Shown: positions 17,398 to 26,386, counted from the first letter of the stretch. The stretch is DNA of 64,000 bases from an uncultured Rhodobiaceae bacterium (GCA_913057645.1 CAJXOU010000007.1:1-64000); one strand, 5' to 3'. The notes: generated by a model not told the origin, from the sequence alone. Numbers and translations are program-made.

Positions 17398-17859
17398 ATG
17401 TTCAAGAGCGTCAATCCAGTAAAATTCGTTCTGTCCGCCGTTCTCTCGATGGCGGTTCTCGGCAGCGTGCCGGCGCGGGCGGCAGACGACGTTTTCATGA
17501 TGCCGGTCAAGCCCGCTCTCGAAACGCCAAACGCGAAGGAAAAGCTCGACGGCTCGGTCTCCTTCTACTTCGGCGACACGCCGCATCCGAAGGTGCTCGA
17601 AAACTATGGCGAGTTCGTCTCCAACAAGAAAACGAATGCCTTTGCCAAGTCCGACGCAGAGACCTGCCAGCATGTCGTTCTTTCCAACTTCATCGAATTC
17701 CAGGAGCGCGCGCAGTCTCTCGGTGGCAACGCGGTCATCAACATCAAGAGCTATTTCCGGCGCAATGAAGTGAAGGACGACAGCCGCTACGAATGCCATG
17801 TGGGCTTCCTCATGTCCGGCGTGGCGCTGAAGGGCGAGGTGGTGAAGCTCGCCGAGTAG
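17398..17859 (+). CDS. Exported protein of the family often labelled excinuclease ATPase subunit
   Basis: 153 residues from ATG 17398; earlier ATG/GTG codons exist but would spoil the signal peptide. Residues 1-31 are a Sec signal (basic start, hydrophobic VLSAVLSMAVLG, cleavage after ARA). The mature part carries GSVSFYFGD, SNKKTNAFAKSD, ERAQSLGGNAVINIKSY and VALKGEVVKL, a pattern found in small proteobacterial periplasmic proteins that databases mislabel as excinuclease subunits; no nuclease or ATPase motif exists. It directly precedes the aryl polyene operon (34 nt) and may be transcribed with it. Function unknown. Confidence 0.8.
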   Translation: MFKSVNPVKFVLSAVLSMAVLGSVPARAADDVFMMPVKPALETPNAKEKLDGSVSFYFGDTPHPKVLENYGEFVSNKKTNAFAKSDAETCQHVVLSNFIEFQERAQSLGGNAVINIKSYFRRNEVKDDSRYECHVGFLMSGVALKGEVVKLAE

Positions 17860-17893
17860 AACGCGAGGCATCCTCGCGGCAAGGCGGAGGAAG

Positions 17894-18661
17894 ATGCAAA
17901 CGCAAAGCGTTGCAGTATCGCACGGCGCGCCCGAAGCCATTCATGTCGGCTCGTGGGCTGCAATTCTATGCGGGCCCGGCGGCACGGAGGAACGGCTTGG
18001 TTCCTGTGCTGAGGAAAAGGAGATCCCCGCGGGGCTTCGCCGTCGCCTCGGAACGCTTGGCCGCATGGGCGTTGCCTGCGGTCTCGGGGTCGCGCCGCAA
18101 GGCGATGCCGACATCGTTTTCTGTTCACGCCATGGCGACATTTCGCTCGCGCATCAGTTGCTGACGGCGCTGGTCGAAGGCGAGCCCATGTCGCCAGCGG
18201 GTTTTTCCATGTCTGTGCACAACGCGGTGCCGGGGGTGCTTGATCTTGCGCGCAAGGCTCGGATCGGTCACACCGCAATTGCGGCCGGTGCGCAGACGCT
18301 CTCGGCCGGTCTCGTCGAAGCCTGGCTCCGCCTTGCCGCGAGACCCCATCTCGATGTCGTCCTGGTATACGCGGAAACACCCTTGCCCGAATTCTACGAC
18401 CAGTTCACCGACGGCGATCTTGGCGGGACGGCGTTCGCGCTTCGTCTCTCGGCGCACAAGGGCGAGGGTGTCTGCTTTTCTCTCGGTTCGGACCGTGGCG
18501 AAACGCCATCGGATGTTCAGCCTCTCGATGCGCCGCATGCGGAGTTTCTTGCGCGTACAATCATCGAAATGTTACGCGGCCCTGCTTCCCGCGCAGAACT
18601 CCAGTGGCGGTCGCAGGGTTTCCTCTGGTCGCTGGGGAGTGCCGCCGATGCAACGTCTTGA
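17894..18661 (+). CDS. Beta-ketoacyl synthase-like chain length factor (aryl polyene, ApeC type)
   Basis: 255 residues with a GGAGGAAG ribosome site. This is the short ketoacyl-synthase N-terminal form (Ketoacyl-synt_2) that pairs with a full ketosynthase in aryl polyene systems and sets product length. Blocks seen are SPAGFSMSVHNAVPGVLDLA near 97-116, followed by AIAAGAQTLSAGLVEAWL and HLDVVLVYAETPLPE. The usual catalytic Cys is absent (the sequence around residue 130 is AIAAGAQT), as expected for a non-catalytic partner. The probable partner is the ketosynthase at 32791-34014. First gene of the operon; it overlaps the next gene by 14 nt. Confidence 0.88.
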   Translation: MQTQSVAVSHGAPEAIHVGSWAAILCGPGGTEERLGSCAEEKEIPAGLRRRLGTLGRMGVACGLGVAPQGDADIVFCSRHGDISLAHQLLTALVEGEPMSPAGFSMSVHNAVPGVLDLARKARIGHTAIAAGAQTLSAGLVEAWLRLAARPHLDVVLVYAETPLPEFYDQFTDGDLGGTAFALRLSAHKGEGVCFSLGSDRGETPSDVQPLDAPHAEFLARTIIEMLRGPASRAELQWRSQGFLWSLGSAADATS

Positions 18662-19451
18662 CTACGCCTGGCGTCTGTTCGGAACCGGTCTCTCTTTCGC
18701 CGCCTTCGGCATCGGCGGTCTTGTTCTCTCGCTGACGGTTTTCCCCCTTATCAATCTCTTCGTGCGAGATCGCAAGAAGCGCTCCGCATACGCGCAGCGG
18801 CTTGTGCATGGTGCGTTCAGGTTGCACCGCAATTTCATGATCGTCATGGGTGTCATCGAGTGGGAGACGCACAATGCCGAAGTGTTGGCGGGTGACGAGG
18901 GTGTCCTCGTCGTCGCGAACCATCCGACGCTGCTCGACGTCGTGCTTCTCATGTCGCTCATGAACCGCTCGCAATGCATCGTCAAGGGAGGCGTGGCGCG
19001 CAACCCCTTCATGCGCGGCGTCGTGGCGGCCACCGGCTATATCCGCAACGACGACGACCCGGAGAAACTGGTGACGGATTGCGTCGGTGCGCTGGAGGCC
19101 GGGAACAATCTCATCGTTTTCCCGGAGGGATCCCGGACGGTTCCCGGCGCGCCGGTCAGGCTGCAGCGCGGCGTTGCCAATATCGCGATCCGGGGCCGGG
19201 TTCCCATTCGTCTCGTAACCATAAAATGCGAGCCGCCGACCCTCATGAAGGGCCAGAAATGGTATGAGATTCCGCCCCGGCGCATGCATTTCACGATCAG
19301 GGTGCAGGGATTGGTTGAAACCGAACCTTATATAGGTGAATCTGCACCATCGATTGCCGCGAGGCGCCTGAACGGGGACCTTGCCGAGTGGCTGACGGGG
19401 GAAGTGGGGCATGGATCGGCTCGAGGATCGTATTCGGCGGCTCATTGTTGA
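18648..19451 (+). CDS. Lysophospholipid acyltransferase family protein (aryl polyene operon)
   Basis: 267 residues from ATG 18648. One N-terminal membrane segment (about 12-38), then the PlsC signature NHPTLLD (H-x4-D) near 89-95, FPEGSRT near 154-160 and VPIRLVTI near 179. It probably acylates the glycerol-type or lipid anchor to which the polyene is attached in the membrane. The open frame extends upstream in the ketosynthase-like gene, but homology begins at this ATG. The C-terminus overlaps the first ACP gene by 41 nt. Confidence 0.9.
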   Translation: MQRLDYAWRLFGTGLSFAAFGIGGLVLSLTVFPLINLFVRDRKKRSAYAQRLVHGAFRLHRNFMIVMGVIEWETHNAEVLAGDEGVLVVANHPTLLDVVLLMSLMNRSQCIVKGGVARNPFMRGVVAATGYIRNDDDPEKLVTDCVGALEAGNNLIVFPEGSRTVPGAPVRLQRGVANIAIRGRVPIRLVTIKCEPPTLMKGQKWYEIPPRRMHFTIRVQGLVETEPYIGESAPSIAARRLNGDLAEWLTGEVGHGSARGSYSAAHC

Positions 19452-19680
19452 AACGCTGAATCTGGAAGACATTTCGGCAGACGATATCGGCGAAGACGAA
19501 CAACTCTTCGGAGAAGGGCTTGGGCTGGATTCGATCGATGCGCTCGAAATCGGCATCGAAATCCAGAAGACCTTCGGAGTGAAGATCGACTCCAAGGACG
19601 AGAATCTTGCCAGCTATTTTTCAAGCGTCAGGGAACTGGCGCGTTTCGTGTCCCGGCAGCAGCAGGAGCAGGCGGTATGA
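19411..19680 (+). CDS. Acyl carrier protein 1 (aryl polyene, ApeE type)
   Basis: 89 residues, acidic, helical. The phosphopantetheine attachment site is Ser41 in GLGLDSIDALE. Two dedicated ACPs in tandem are a hallmark of aryl polyene clusters, one carrying the growing chain. The start lies inside the acyltransferase gene (41-nt overlap), and the stop overlaps the next ACP start by 4 nt, so translation is tightly coupled. Confidence 0.94.
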   Translation: MDRLEDRIRRLIVETLNLEDISADDIGEDEQLFGEGLGLDSIDALEIGIEIQKTFGVKIDSKDENLASYFSSVRELARFVSRQQQEQAV

Positions 19681-19928
19681 CCCGGGACGAAATCTATGAA
19701 ACGCTGAAAGGCTTTCTCGTCGAGCTCTTCGAAATTCCCGAGGAGCAGATTTCGCTCGACGCAAATCTCGCCGACGATCTCGATCTCGACAGCATAGACG
19801 CGGTCGATCTCATTCTCAAGTTGCAGGAGTTCATCGGCCGCAAGGTTTCGGCCGAGCAGTTCCGGTCGGTGCGGACGGTACGTGATGTCATCGACCAGGT
19901 TAATGAGCTTCTCGAACAGGCGGCCTGA
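19677..19928 (+). CDS. Acyl carrier protein 2 (aryl polyene, ApeF type)
   Basis: 83 residues. The attachment serine is Ser39 in DLDLDSIDAVDLI. Acidic residues around the site suit docking with the ketosynthase and ketoreductase. The start ATGA overlaps the ACP1 stop, and the 3' end overlaps the membrane protein gene by 26 nt. Confidence 0.94.
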   Translation: MTRDEIYETLKGFLVELFEIPEEQISLDANLADDLDLDSIDAVDLILKLQEFIGRKVSAEQFRSVRTVRDVIDQVNELLEQAA

Positions 19929-20484
19929 TTTCTGGGGCACCGCCGTCACCGGCGTGATGTTGCTTGTTCCGGTCGCAGCGGTGCTTGGGCTTCGCTTCGT
20001 GGGCCCCTGGCCGGTTGTCGTTCTTCTCCTTGTCTGTATTGCGGCGCGTCTTCTCGTGCCGCGCGCGATGCCGGTGCCGGTGACGATGACCGTTTGTCTC
20101 ATCGCCGTGGCGCTTGCCGTGCTTGCGGTCAGTTCCGTTTCGCCGGACCTTGCCGCGCGGCTCTACCCGGTCTTCATGAGCGCCACCATGCTTGTTGCCT
20201 TCGCCGCCACTCTCTGGAAGCCGCCCAGCATGATCGAGCGTTTCGCGCGCATCGCCGAACCGGATCTCGACGCGCGCGGTGTCGCCTATACGCGGCACGT
20301 TACGATGGTCTGGGTTGCCTTCTTCGCCTTGAACGGGCTCATCGCCCTATGGACGGTACTCGAAGGCGACCTTTTCTGGTGGGGCCTCTATAACGGCCTC
20401 ATCAGTTATCTCCTCGCGGGCAGCCTCTTTGCGGTCGAATTCCTTGTGCGCCAGCGCGTTCGCAGCAGGAGCGATCCGGCATGA
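19903..20484 (+). CDS. COG4648-type inner membrane protein of aryl polyene clusters
   Basis: 193 residues from ATG 19903. Four or five predicted membrane segments (GVMLLVPVAAVLGL, VVVLLLVCIAARLL, TVCLIAVALAVLAV, MLVAFAATLW, WVAFFALNGLIALW). The conserved block KPPSMIERFARI followed by YTRHVTMVW is the signature of the small membrane protein found beside ACPs in these clusters. Its biochemical role is unknown; a part in assembly or export at the inner membrane is likely from context. Confidence 0.87.
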   Translation: MSFSNRRPDFWGTAVTGVMLLVPVAAVLGLRFVGPWPVVVLLLVCIAARLLVPRAMPVPVTMTVCLIAVALAVLAVSSVSPDLAARLYPVFMSATMLVAFAATLWKPPSMIERFARIAEPDLDARGVAYTRHVTMVWVAFFALNGLIALWTVLEGDLFWWGLYNGLISYLLAGSLFAVEFLVRQRVRSRSDPA

Positions 20485-22133
20485 TGGAGGCGCTCTGGTC
20501 CTTCCTTTCAGGCGCGGAAAATTCCACGCCGGTCGCGTGCCGCGGTTCCCGTGATCTTTCCGCCGGTGCGCTTCGCGCCGCGGCGCTTTCGCTTGCAGAA
20601 GATTTGCGAAAGGACGAGGGCGCTGTCTTTCTCTATTGCGAGGATGCCGCGAATTTCACCGCTGGCCTCATTGGCGCGCTGATCTGCGGGCGCGACATTC
20701 TTCTTCCCGCGCATTCCGCGCCGGCCTATCTCGCCGAGATCGGTGCCAAGCGGCAGAACCTCGTGAGTGACCTTTCCACGCTCGACGGCATGCACGTCTC
20801 CGTCGCGGAAGACGGCGATGCCGGGGCCTTGCCCGCCATTCCCGATGGCCGCATCGGTTTCTTCACGTCCGGGACCTCCGGCGATCCAAAACTCTGCATG
20901 AAGGCGATGACGCAGCTTTCGGCGGAAGTCGCGGTCCTGGGGAACCTGTGGGGTACTCCGGCGGGTGCGGTCGTCGGCACCGTCTCGCACCAGCATATCT
21001 ACGGGCTGCTGTTTCGCGTCCTCTGGCCGCTCGCCTCGGGGTCGGTGTTTTTCTCCCGCATTCACGAAACCTGGGAGAGTGTTGCCGAAAGTATCGGCGA
21101 ACATGGCACCGTCATTTCCAGCCCCGCCCACCTCGGGCGGATTCCGCCCGAGGTAAGGTTGCGGCACAAGCCCGCCTTCATCTTCTCTTCCGGCGGGCCG
21201 CTCACGCCCCAAGCGGCGCAAGGTGCGCTGGCGCAATTCGGGTGCCTGCCGACGGAAGTCCTCGGCAGCACCGAAACCGGTGGTGTCGCGTGGCGCCGGC
21301 AGGTGGAGCCCGGAGAGGCATGGACACCGCTTCCGCGCGTCGAGGTGTCCGCGGATGCGGATGGTGCGCTCACCGTCCTGTCGCCCTTTACCGGGGCGTC
21401 CGTTCCGGTGCCGATGGGGGACGCCGTCGAATTCCTCGAAGACGGCCGCTTCCGCCTCAAGGGCCGGCTCGATCGTATCGTCAAGGTCGAGGGCAAGCGC
21501 GTCTCCCTGCCGCGGGTCGAGGAGGCTTTGCGCGCACTGCCTCAGGTCGAGGACGTGGCGGTAACCGATCTGCCGGATCGCGGCGGCGCGCTCGGCGCCA
21601 TCGTTGTGCTGACCGGTGAGGGGCAGGCCGCCCTGTCGGCGTGTGGATCGTTCAGATATTCGCGGGATTTTCGCGCCGCGCTTCGCCGTCGGCTCGAACC
21701 GATGGAACTTCCCCGTTTCTGGCGTTTCGTCGACGAGGTTCCGCAGAACAGTCAGGGCAAGAGAATTGCTTCCGTGATGCGTTCCCTGTTTCGATCACCG
21801 GAACTGCCGCAGATCGAGTCGGAAAATCGGGAGGGCGACAAGGTGGAGTTCGATCTCCTGCTCCAGCCGGACCTGCGCTGGTTCGAAGGGCACTTTCCGG
21901 ATCAGCCGATTCTTCCCGGCGTTGCGCAACTCCACATCGCGTCTGTTCTCGCCGAAAGGGTCTGGGGCATCGAGTTTCCGGGCCACGACATGTCCCGCGT
22001 CAAGTTCCGGCGTGTGATGCAGCCGGGAGAGCGCGTGTCGCTCTCGCTTGTTCGCCGCGAACGGCGGCTGGACTTCCAGTATGTGAGTGGCGGCGAAATC
22101 GTCGCGAGCGGCACGGTCAGGGGTCTTGAGTGA
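20481..22133 (+). CDS. Fused acyl-ACP ligase and 3-hydroxyacyl-ACP dehydratase (ApeH-ApeI type)
   Basis: 550 residues with two domains. Residues 1-440 are an AMP-forming adenylate ligase: FFTSGTSGDPK near 127-137 (phosphate loop), STETGG near 267-272, and the hinge GRLDRIVKVEGKRVSL. This would activate the aromatic starter acid and load it on an ACP. Residues about 455-550 are a hot-dog dehydratase with FEGHFPDQPILPGVAQLH, whose His is the FabA/FabZ-type catalytic residue. In the well-known E. coli-type cluster these activities are usually on separate proteins. Starts with ATG overlapping the previous stop by 4 nt. Confidence 0.9.
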   Translation: MMEALWSFLSGAENSTPVACRGSRDLSAGALRAAALSLAEDLRKDEGAVFLYCEDAANFTAGLIGALICGRDILLPAHSAPAYLAEIGAKRQNLVSDLSTLDGMHVSVAEDGDAGALPAIPDGRIGFFTSGTSGDPKLCMKAMTQLSAEVAVLGNLWGTPAGAVVGTVSHQHIYGLLFRVLWPLASGSVFFSRIHETWESVAESIGEHGTVISSPAHLGRIPPEVRLRHKPAFIFSSGGPLTPQAAQGALAQFGCLPTEVLGSTETGGVAWRRQVEPGEAWTPLPRVEVSADADGALTVLSPFTGASVPVPMGDAVEFLEDGRFRLKGRLDRIVKVEGKRVSLPRVEEALRALPQVEDVAVTDLPDRGGALGAIVVLTGEGQAALSACGSFRYSRDFRAALRRRLEPMELPRFWRFVDEVPQNSQGKRIASVMRSLFRSPELPQIESENREGDKVEFDLLLQPDLRWFEGHFPDQPILPGVAQLHIASVLAERVWGIEFPGHDMSRVKFRRVMQPGERVSLSLVRRERRLDFQYVSGGEIVASGTVRGLE

Positions 22134-23854
22134 CCGTCGATCCCTGCGCCATCGTGCCGACCTACAAGCATGCCGGTGCCTTGCGCGGCGTCGTGCGGAG
22201 ACTTGTGGAGGAAGGTCTGCCCGTCGTTGTCGTGGACGATGGCAACGTGCCGGAGATCGCCGGACAGATTTCGGAGATATGCGCGGATTTCGAAGGGGTT
22301 GAACTCCTGCGGCGCGATACCAATGGCGGCAAGGGTGCCGCCGTTCTCGATGGCATCGCCTGGGCGAACGCGCGTGGTTTCACCCATGCGCTCCAGGTGG
22401 ATGCGGATGGCCAGCACGACATCTCCCGCGTCGGCGATCTTTTGAAGCTTGCCGAGGCGCAACCCGAAGCCCTCATTACCGGTGAACCCGTTTACGACGC
22501 AACCATCCCGCGCAGCCGCCGCTTCGCGCGCTGGATCACGCATTTCTGGGTGGCGGTCAACACGCTCACCTTCCGCTACATCGACAGCATGTGCGGGTTT
22601 CGCGTCTACCCGGTCGCGACGGTGCTGCAGGTGGCGCGTGCACACCGCCTCGCGCAACGCATGGCCTTCGACACGGAAATACTGGTGCGCCTCGTCTGGC
22701 GAGGAACGAAAGTCGTCACATTCCCCGTCGCCGTGATCTATCCGCCGGGAAACCATTCCAATTTCGCGCTCTGGGACGACAATCTTCGTATTTCAGGCAT
22801 GCATGCGAAGCTCTTCTTCATCATGCTTGGACGGTTGCCGTTTCTCGTCTGGACGCGCCTGCGGCAGCCGAAGGAAAATTCATCCCGGCACTGGGCGCGT
22901 ATTTCGGAGCGCGGCAGCTATGCCGGATTGTGGATTCTCGGTGCGGTCTATCGCCTGTTCGGCCGCCGGGCCTGCATCGCCGCCGTTTCTCCGGTCGTTC
23001 TCTTCTTCTTTCTCACGGGTGGTGAGCAACGACGCGGTTCGCTTTCCTATCTTGCTCACGCTCATGAAGCGGGCCTGATCGCCGAACGGCCGGGCTGGCG
23101 GCTTTCCTTCCGTCACTTCATGGCATTCGCGTCTTCCGCAATCGACAAGCTTGCTGCGTGGACGGGAAACATTCCCGCGTCCGATGTCGAGGGTGTGGAT
23201 GAAGGCGATTTCGCTGCCGCCAAGGAAAGCGGCAAGGGCGCACTCGTCCTCACCGCGCATTTCGGCAATCCGGAAGTTCTGCGCGCCATCGCGACGCTTG
23301 GCGAGCGCTTCCGCGTCACGGTCCTTGTCCACACGGTTCATGCGGTGCGCTTCAACCGCCTGATCAACGAGTTCTCCGCCTCCTCCATCGTTCGCGTCGT
23401 GCAGGTGACCTCCGTCGGCCCGGACACGGCGATCCTGCTGCAAGAGGCGGTCGCGCGCGGCGAATGGGTCGTCATGGCGGGCGACCGTGTGCCCGTCAGC
23501 GGCAATGAACGGATAAGCTGGGCGCCCTTTCTGGGCGAGCCGGCCCCCTTTCCGCAGGGACCTCACATTCTGGCTGCCCTCCTCAAATGCCCGGTTTATC
23601 TCTTGTTCTGCCTGCGCGAAGGGACGCGCCACCGCGTTCATTTCGAGCGCATGGCGGAGCGGATCGAATTGCCGCGCAAGGACAGGGAAGGAGCACTTGC
23701 CGCCTCCGTCGCCGATTATGCCGGCCGTCTCGAAAGGCATTTGCGCGCGGCACCGCTACAATGGTTCAACTTTTTCGATTTCTGGCACCCGGCGGGGCTG
23801 AGACCACCCCCCGCAGCCGCGCTGCCACAGAGAGACAGGACAGGCGTTTCGTGA
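22130..23854 (+). CDS. Fused family 2 glycosyltransferase and lipid acyltransferase
   Basis: 574 residues. The N-terminal 240 residues are a GT2 enzyme: AIVPTYKHAG near 7-16, VVVDDGN near 34-40, NGGKGAAVLDGI near 66-77, and the DXD motif VDADGQHD near 90-97. Residues about 260-560 resemble the LpxL/HtrB-type acyltransferase group, with GALVLTAHFGNPEVLR near 374-389 supplying the H-x4-E/D-like site, and VMAGDRVPVSG. It probably builds and acylates the sugar-lipid carrier of the polyene. The start overlaps the previous stop (GTGA) and the end overlaps the ammonia lyase start (GTGA). Confidence 0.88.
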   Translation: MTVDPCAIVPTYKHAGALRGVVRRLVEEGLPVVVVDDGNVPEIAGQISEICADFEGVELLRRDTNGGKGAAVLDGIAWANARGFTHALQVDADGQHDISRVGDLLKLAEAQPEALITGEPVYDATIPRSRRFARWITHFWVAVNTLTFRYIDSMCGFRVYPVATVLQVARAHRLAQRMAFDTEILVRLVWRGTKVVTFPVAVIYPPGNHSNFALWDDNLRISGMHAKLFFIMLGRLPFLVWTRLRQPKENSSRHWARISERGSYAGLWILGAVYRLFGRRACIAAVSPVVLFFFLTGGEQRRGSLSYLAHAHEAGLIAERPGWRLSFRHFMAFASSAIDKLAAWTGNIPASDVEGVDEGDFAAAKESGKGALVLTAHFGNPEVLRAIATLGERFRVTVLVHTVHAVRFNRLINEFSASSIVRVVQVTSVGPDTAILLQEAVARGEWVVMAGDRVPVSGNERISWAPFLGEPAPFPQGPHILAALLKCPVYLLFCLREGTRHRVHFERMAERIELPRKDREGALAASVADYAGRLERHLRAAPLQWFNFFDFWHPAGLRPPPAAALPQRDRTGVS

Positions 23855-25404
23855 CAGGCGAAGTGATTTTCGGCGGGCGGGACCTCACCATCGAGGAGGT
23901 TTACGCCCTGGCCACGCGGAAGGCCTCGGCGCGGCTCAGCGACAATTCGGACTTTCGCGAAAGCATTGTCCGTTCGGCGGCGCATGTCGCGGAGACGCTC
24001 GCGCGCGACGGCGTCATCTATGGCGTGACGACGGGCTATGGCGATTCCGTCACGACACCCGTGCCGCTCGATCTGGTGCCTGAGCTGCCGCTCCATCTCA
24101 CGCGCTTTCATGGTGTCGGCATGGGCCGCTTTCTCACGCCGGAGGAAACACGCGCCGTCATGGCGTCGCGGCTTGCCTCGCTTGTGCGGGGCTGGTCGGG
24201 TGCGAGCTTCGAGCTTGTCGAGCTCCTGTGCGAGATGCTCCGGCTGGATATCCTGCCGCTCATTCCGGCGGAGGGCTCGGTCGGCGCTAGCGGCGATCTG
24301 ACACCGCTCAGTTATGTTGCGGGCGCGCTTGCGGGCGAGCGGCGCGTTCTTTTCAAGGACCGTGAAATGATGTCGGCCGAGGCTTTCGCTGAAGCCGGTC
24401 TGAAGCCCGTCGTCCTGCGCCCGAAGGAGGCCCTTGCCGTGATGAACGGCACGGCCGTCATGTCCGGCCTCGCTGCTATGGCCTTCATGCGCGGCACCAT
24501 TCTTTCGTCGCTCTCCACGCGCCTGACATCTCTCGCTTCGCTTGCGCTCCTCGGCAATCCGTCGCATTTCGACGAACGCCTTTCCGTGGCGAAGCCTCAC
24601 GCCGGTCAGACGAAGGTTGCCGCCCGCATCCGCAACGATCTTTCCGCCTTTGCCGCGCGCCATGCGCCTTCGCGTCTTCAGGACCGCTACTCGATCCGCT
24701 GCGCACCGCATGTGATCGGTGTCTTCGAAGACATGGCGCCCGTCTTCCGGGCGATGCTCGAAACAGAGATCAACAGCGCGAACGACAATCCGCTGATCGA
24801 CCCCGAAAGCGGCGATATCCTCCATGGCGGTCACTTCTATGGCGGTCACGTCGCCTTCGCGATGGATTCGTTGAAGAACCTCGTCGCAAACATCGCCGAC
24901 CTGATGGACAGGCAGATGGCGCTTCTTGTCGATACGCGCTTCAACAACGGCCTACCGTCCAATCTTTCCGGTGCGACGGGGCCGCGCGCCGCCGTCAATC
25001 ACGGCCTCAAGGCGTTGCAGATCGCGGCTTCGGCATGGACGGCGGAAGCGCTCAAGCTCACCATGCCGGCAAGTGTCTTTTCGCGCTCGACCGAGTGTCA
25101 CAATCAGGACAAGGTCTCGATGGGAACGATTGCGGCGCGCGACGCGCTGCGTGTGCTCGAACTCAGCGAACAGGTGGCAGCCGCGCTGACGGTTGCCGTG
25201 CGGCAGGCGCTCCGCCTCCGGATTGAAAGCGGTGCGCTCTCCAAGGCCGATATCGGGCCGTCGGCCTCCGCCTTCTTCATGGAGATTGAAGAGACGATTC
25301 CCTTCATCGAGGAAGACCGCCCGCTCGACGCGCTGCTCGGCGAGCTTTGCCACCGGACGGAGACCGGCATGTGGTCTCTCGACTGGCAGGAGGGGGCGGC
25401 ATGA
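23851..25404 (+). CDS. Aromatic amino acid ammonia lyase (HAL/PAL/TAL family)
   Basis: 517 residues from GTG 23851, which overlaps the upstream stop as GTGA. The MIO cofactor tripeptide is Ala146-Ser147-Gly148 in EGSVGASGDLTPLSYVAG, the catalytic Tyr is in GVTTGYGDSV (Tyr63), and NDNPLID and the FNNGLPSNLSG block are present. The selectivity pair, Ser-His in histidine lyases, reads Phe86-His87 (LTRFHGVG), so histidine is unlikely as substrate. In this operon it would convert phenylalanine or tyrosine to a cinnamate-type starter acid for the adjacent ligase. Exact substrate not decidable from sequence. Confidence 0.92.
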   Translation: MTGEVIFGGRDLTIEEVYALATRKASARLSDNSDFRESIVRSAAHVAETLARDGVIYGVTTGYGDSVTTPVPLDLVPELPLHLTRFHGVGMGRFLTPEETRAVMASRLASLVRGWSGASFELVELLCEMLRLDILPLIPAEGSVGASGDLTPLSYVAGALAGERRVLFKDREMMSAEAFAEAGLKPVVLRPKEALAVMNGTAVMSGLAAMAFMRGTILSSLSTRLTSLASLALLGNPSHFDERLSVAKPHAGQTKVAARIRNDLSAFAARHAPSRLQDRYSIRCAPHVIGVFEDMAPVFRAMLETEINSANDNPLIDPESGDILHGGHFYGGHVAFAMDSLKNLVANIADLMDRQMALLVDTRFNNGLPSNLSGATGPRAAVNHGLKALQIAASAWTAEALKLTMPASVFSRSTECHNQDKVSMGTIAARDALRVLELSEQVAAALTVAVRQALRLRIESGALSKADIGPSASAFFMEIEETIPFIEEDRPLDALLGELCHRTETGMWSLDWQEGAA

Positions 25405-25823
25405 AAGCCATCGTCACGGCCTCCGTTCCCTTCGATGTTCAGTTCTACGATCTCGATCCCATGAACATCGTCTGGCACGGCAATTATTCGAAGTATTTCG
25501 AACTCGGCCGCGTCGCGCTTCTCGGAAAAATTGGCTACGGCTATGGTGCCATGAAGGCGTCGGGATATGCTTGGCCGGTCATCGACATGCATATCCGCTA
25601 CTACAGGACGCTGGAACTCGGACAGCGGGCGGAAGTTCAGGCAAGTGTCGTTGAATGGGAGAACCGCCTCAAAATCGACTATCTGATCGTGGATCCTGCA
25701 ACGGGGCGCAAGGTGACGCGCGGACATACCGTTCATGTCGCGCTCGACATAGAGACAAAGGAAATGCAATGGGAAACGCCGCCCATCCTGCGCGAGAAGC
25801 TTGCTCCGTGGCTCGGATCGTGA
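25401..25823 (+). CDS. Acyl thioesterase, hot-dog 4HBT type (ApeK-like)
   Basis: 140 residues. The 4-hydroxybenzoyl-CoA thioesterase/YbgC signature is clear: VQFYDLDPMNIVWHGNYSKYFE with the catalytic Asp near 17. It would release stalled or finished acyl chains from ACP. ATG 25401 overlaps the lyase stop by 4 nt. The hot-dog fold without FabZ-type His distinguishes it from the dehydratases in the cluster. Confidence 0.9.
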   Translation: MKAIVTASVPFDVQFYDLDPMNIVWHGNYSKYFELGRVALLGKIGYGYGAMKASGYAWPVIDMHIRYYRTLELGQRAEVQASVVEWENRLKIDYLIVDPATGRKVTRGHTVHVALDIETKEMQWETPPILREKLAPWLGS

Positions 25824-26386
25824 AGCTCGCCGCGCTGCCGGTCCTGTTCGCCTTCGCCCTTTCCTCCGCGGCGTCGGCCGCCACTTGCCCTTCGCCGCGA
25901 GACATAAAGATCGGCGAGGTCGACCGCGCCTTCGCTCAGGAGCGTCATATCGAAGGCATGTCGAAACCGCTTCTTTCAAAGGGCCGGCTTACGGCCGATG
26001 AAGATCGTATCGTCTGGCACATGACCGAACCCTTCGACGTCGAGACGGTCATCGCCCCCGACGGCATCACCGAATCCGTCAATGGCGAAGCGCCGCGCCC
26101 GGTCGCCTCGGCATCGGGAGAACTCGGAAGCGCCATCGCGCGTTCGGCCGCCGCCCTGATGCGCGGAAGATGGGAGGAGCTGACGTTGCTGTTCGAGGTT
26201 TCGGAGCCGGCGGTGCTCGACAATGGCGACTGGCAGGTTCTGCTCGTGCCGCACAACGAACGCATGAAACAGGCGGTCGGCTCTATCGAGGTGACGGGCT
26301 GCGGGGACGTGGAGCGCATCGAGATCGGCGGCGGGGGCGGAGATCGCCATATCGTCACCTTTCCGGCGGGCGACGACGCGCCATGA
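25820..26386 (+). CDS. LolA-like outer membrane lipoprotein carrier protein
   Basis: 188 residues from GTG 25820 (GTGA overlap with the thioesterase stop); GTG 25808 is also possible. Signal peptide LPVLFAFALSSAASAA, then FAQERHIEGMSKPLLSKGRL and IVWHMTEPFDVETVI, the beta-sheet pattern of LolA paralogues found in aryl polyene clusters. It likely ferries the lipid-linked pigment across the periplasm. It is followed by the exporter with a 4-nt overlap. Confidence 0.85.
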   Translation: MKLAALPVLFAFALSSAASAATCPSPRDIKIGEVDRAFAQERHIEGMSKPLLSKGRLTADEDRIVWHMTEPFDVETVIAPDGITESVNGEAPRPVASASGELGSAIARSAAALMRGRWEELTLLFEVSEPAVLDNGDWQVLLVPHNERMKQAVGSIEVTGCGDVERIEIGGGGGDRHIVTFPAGDDAP

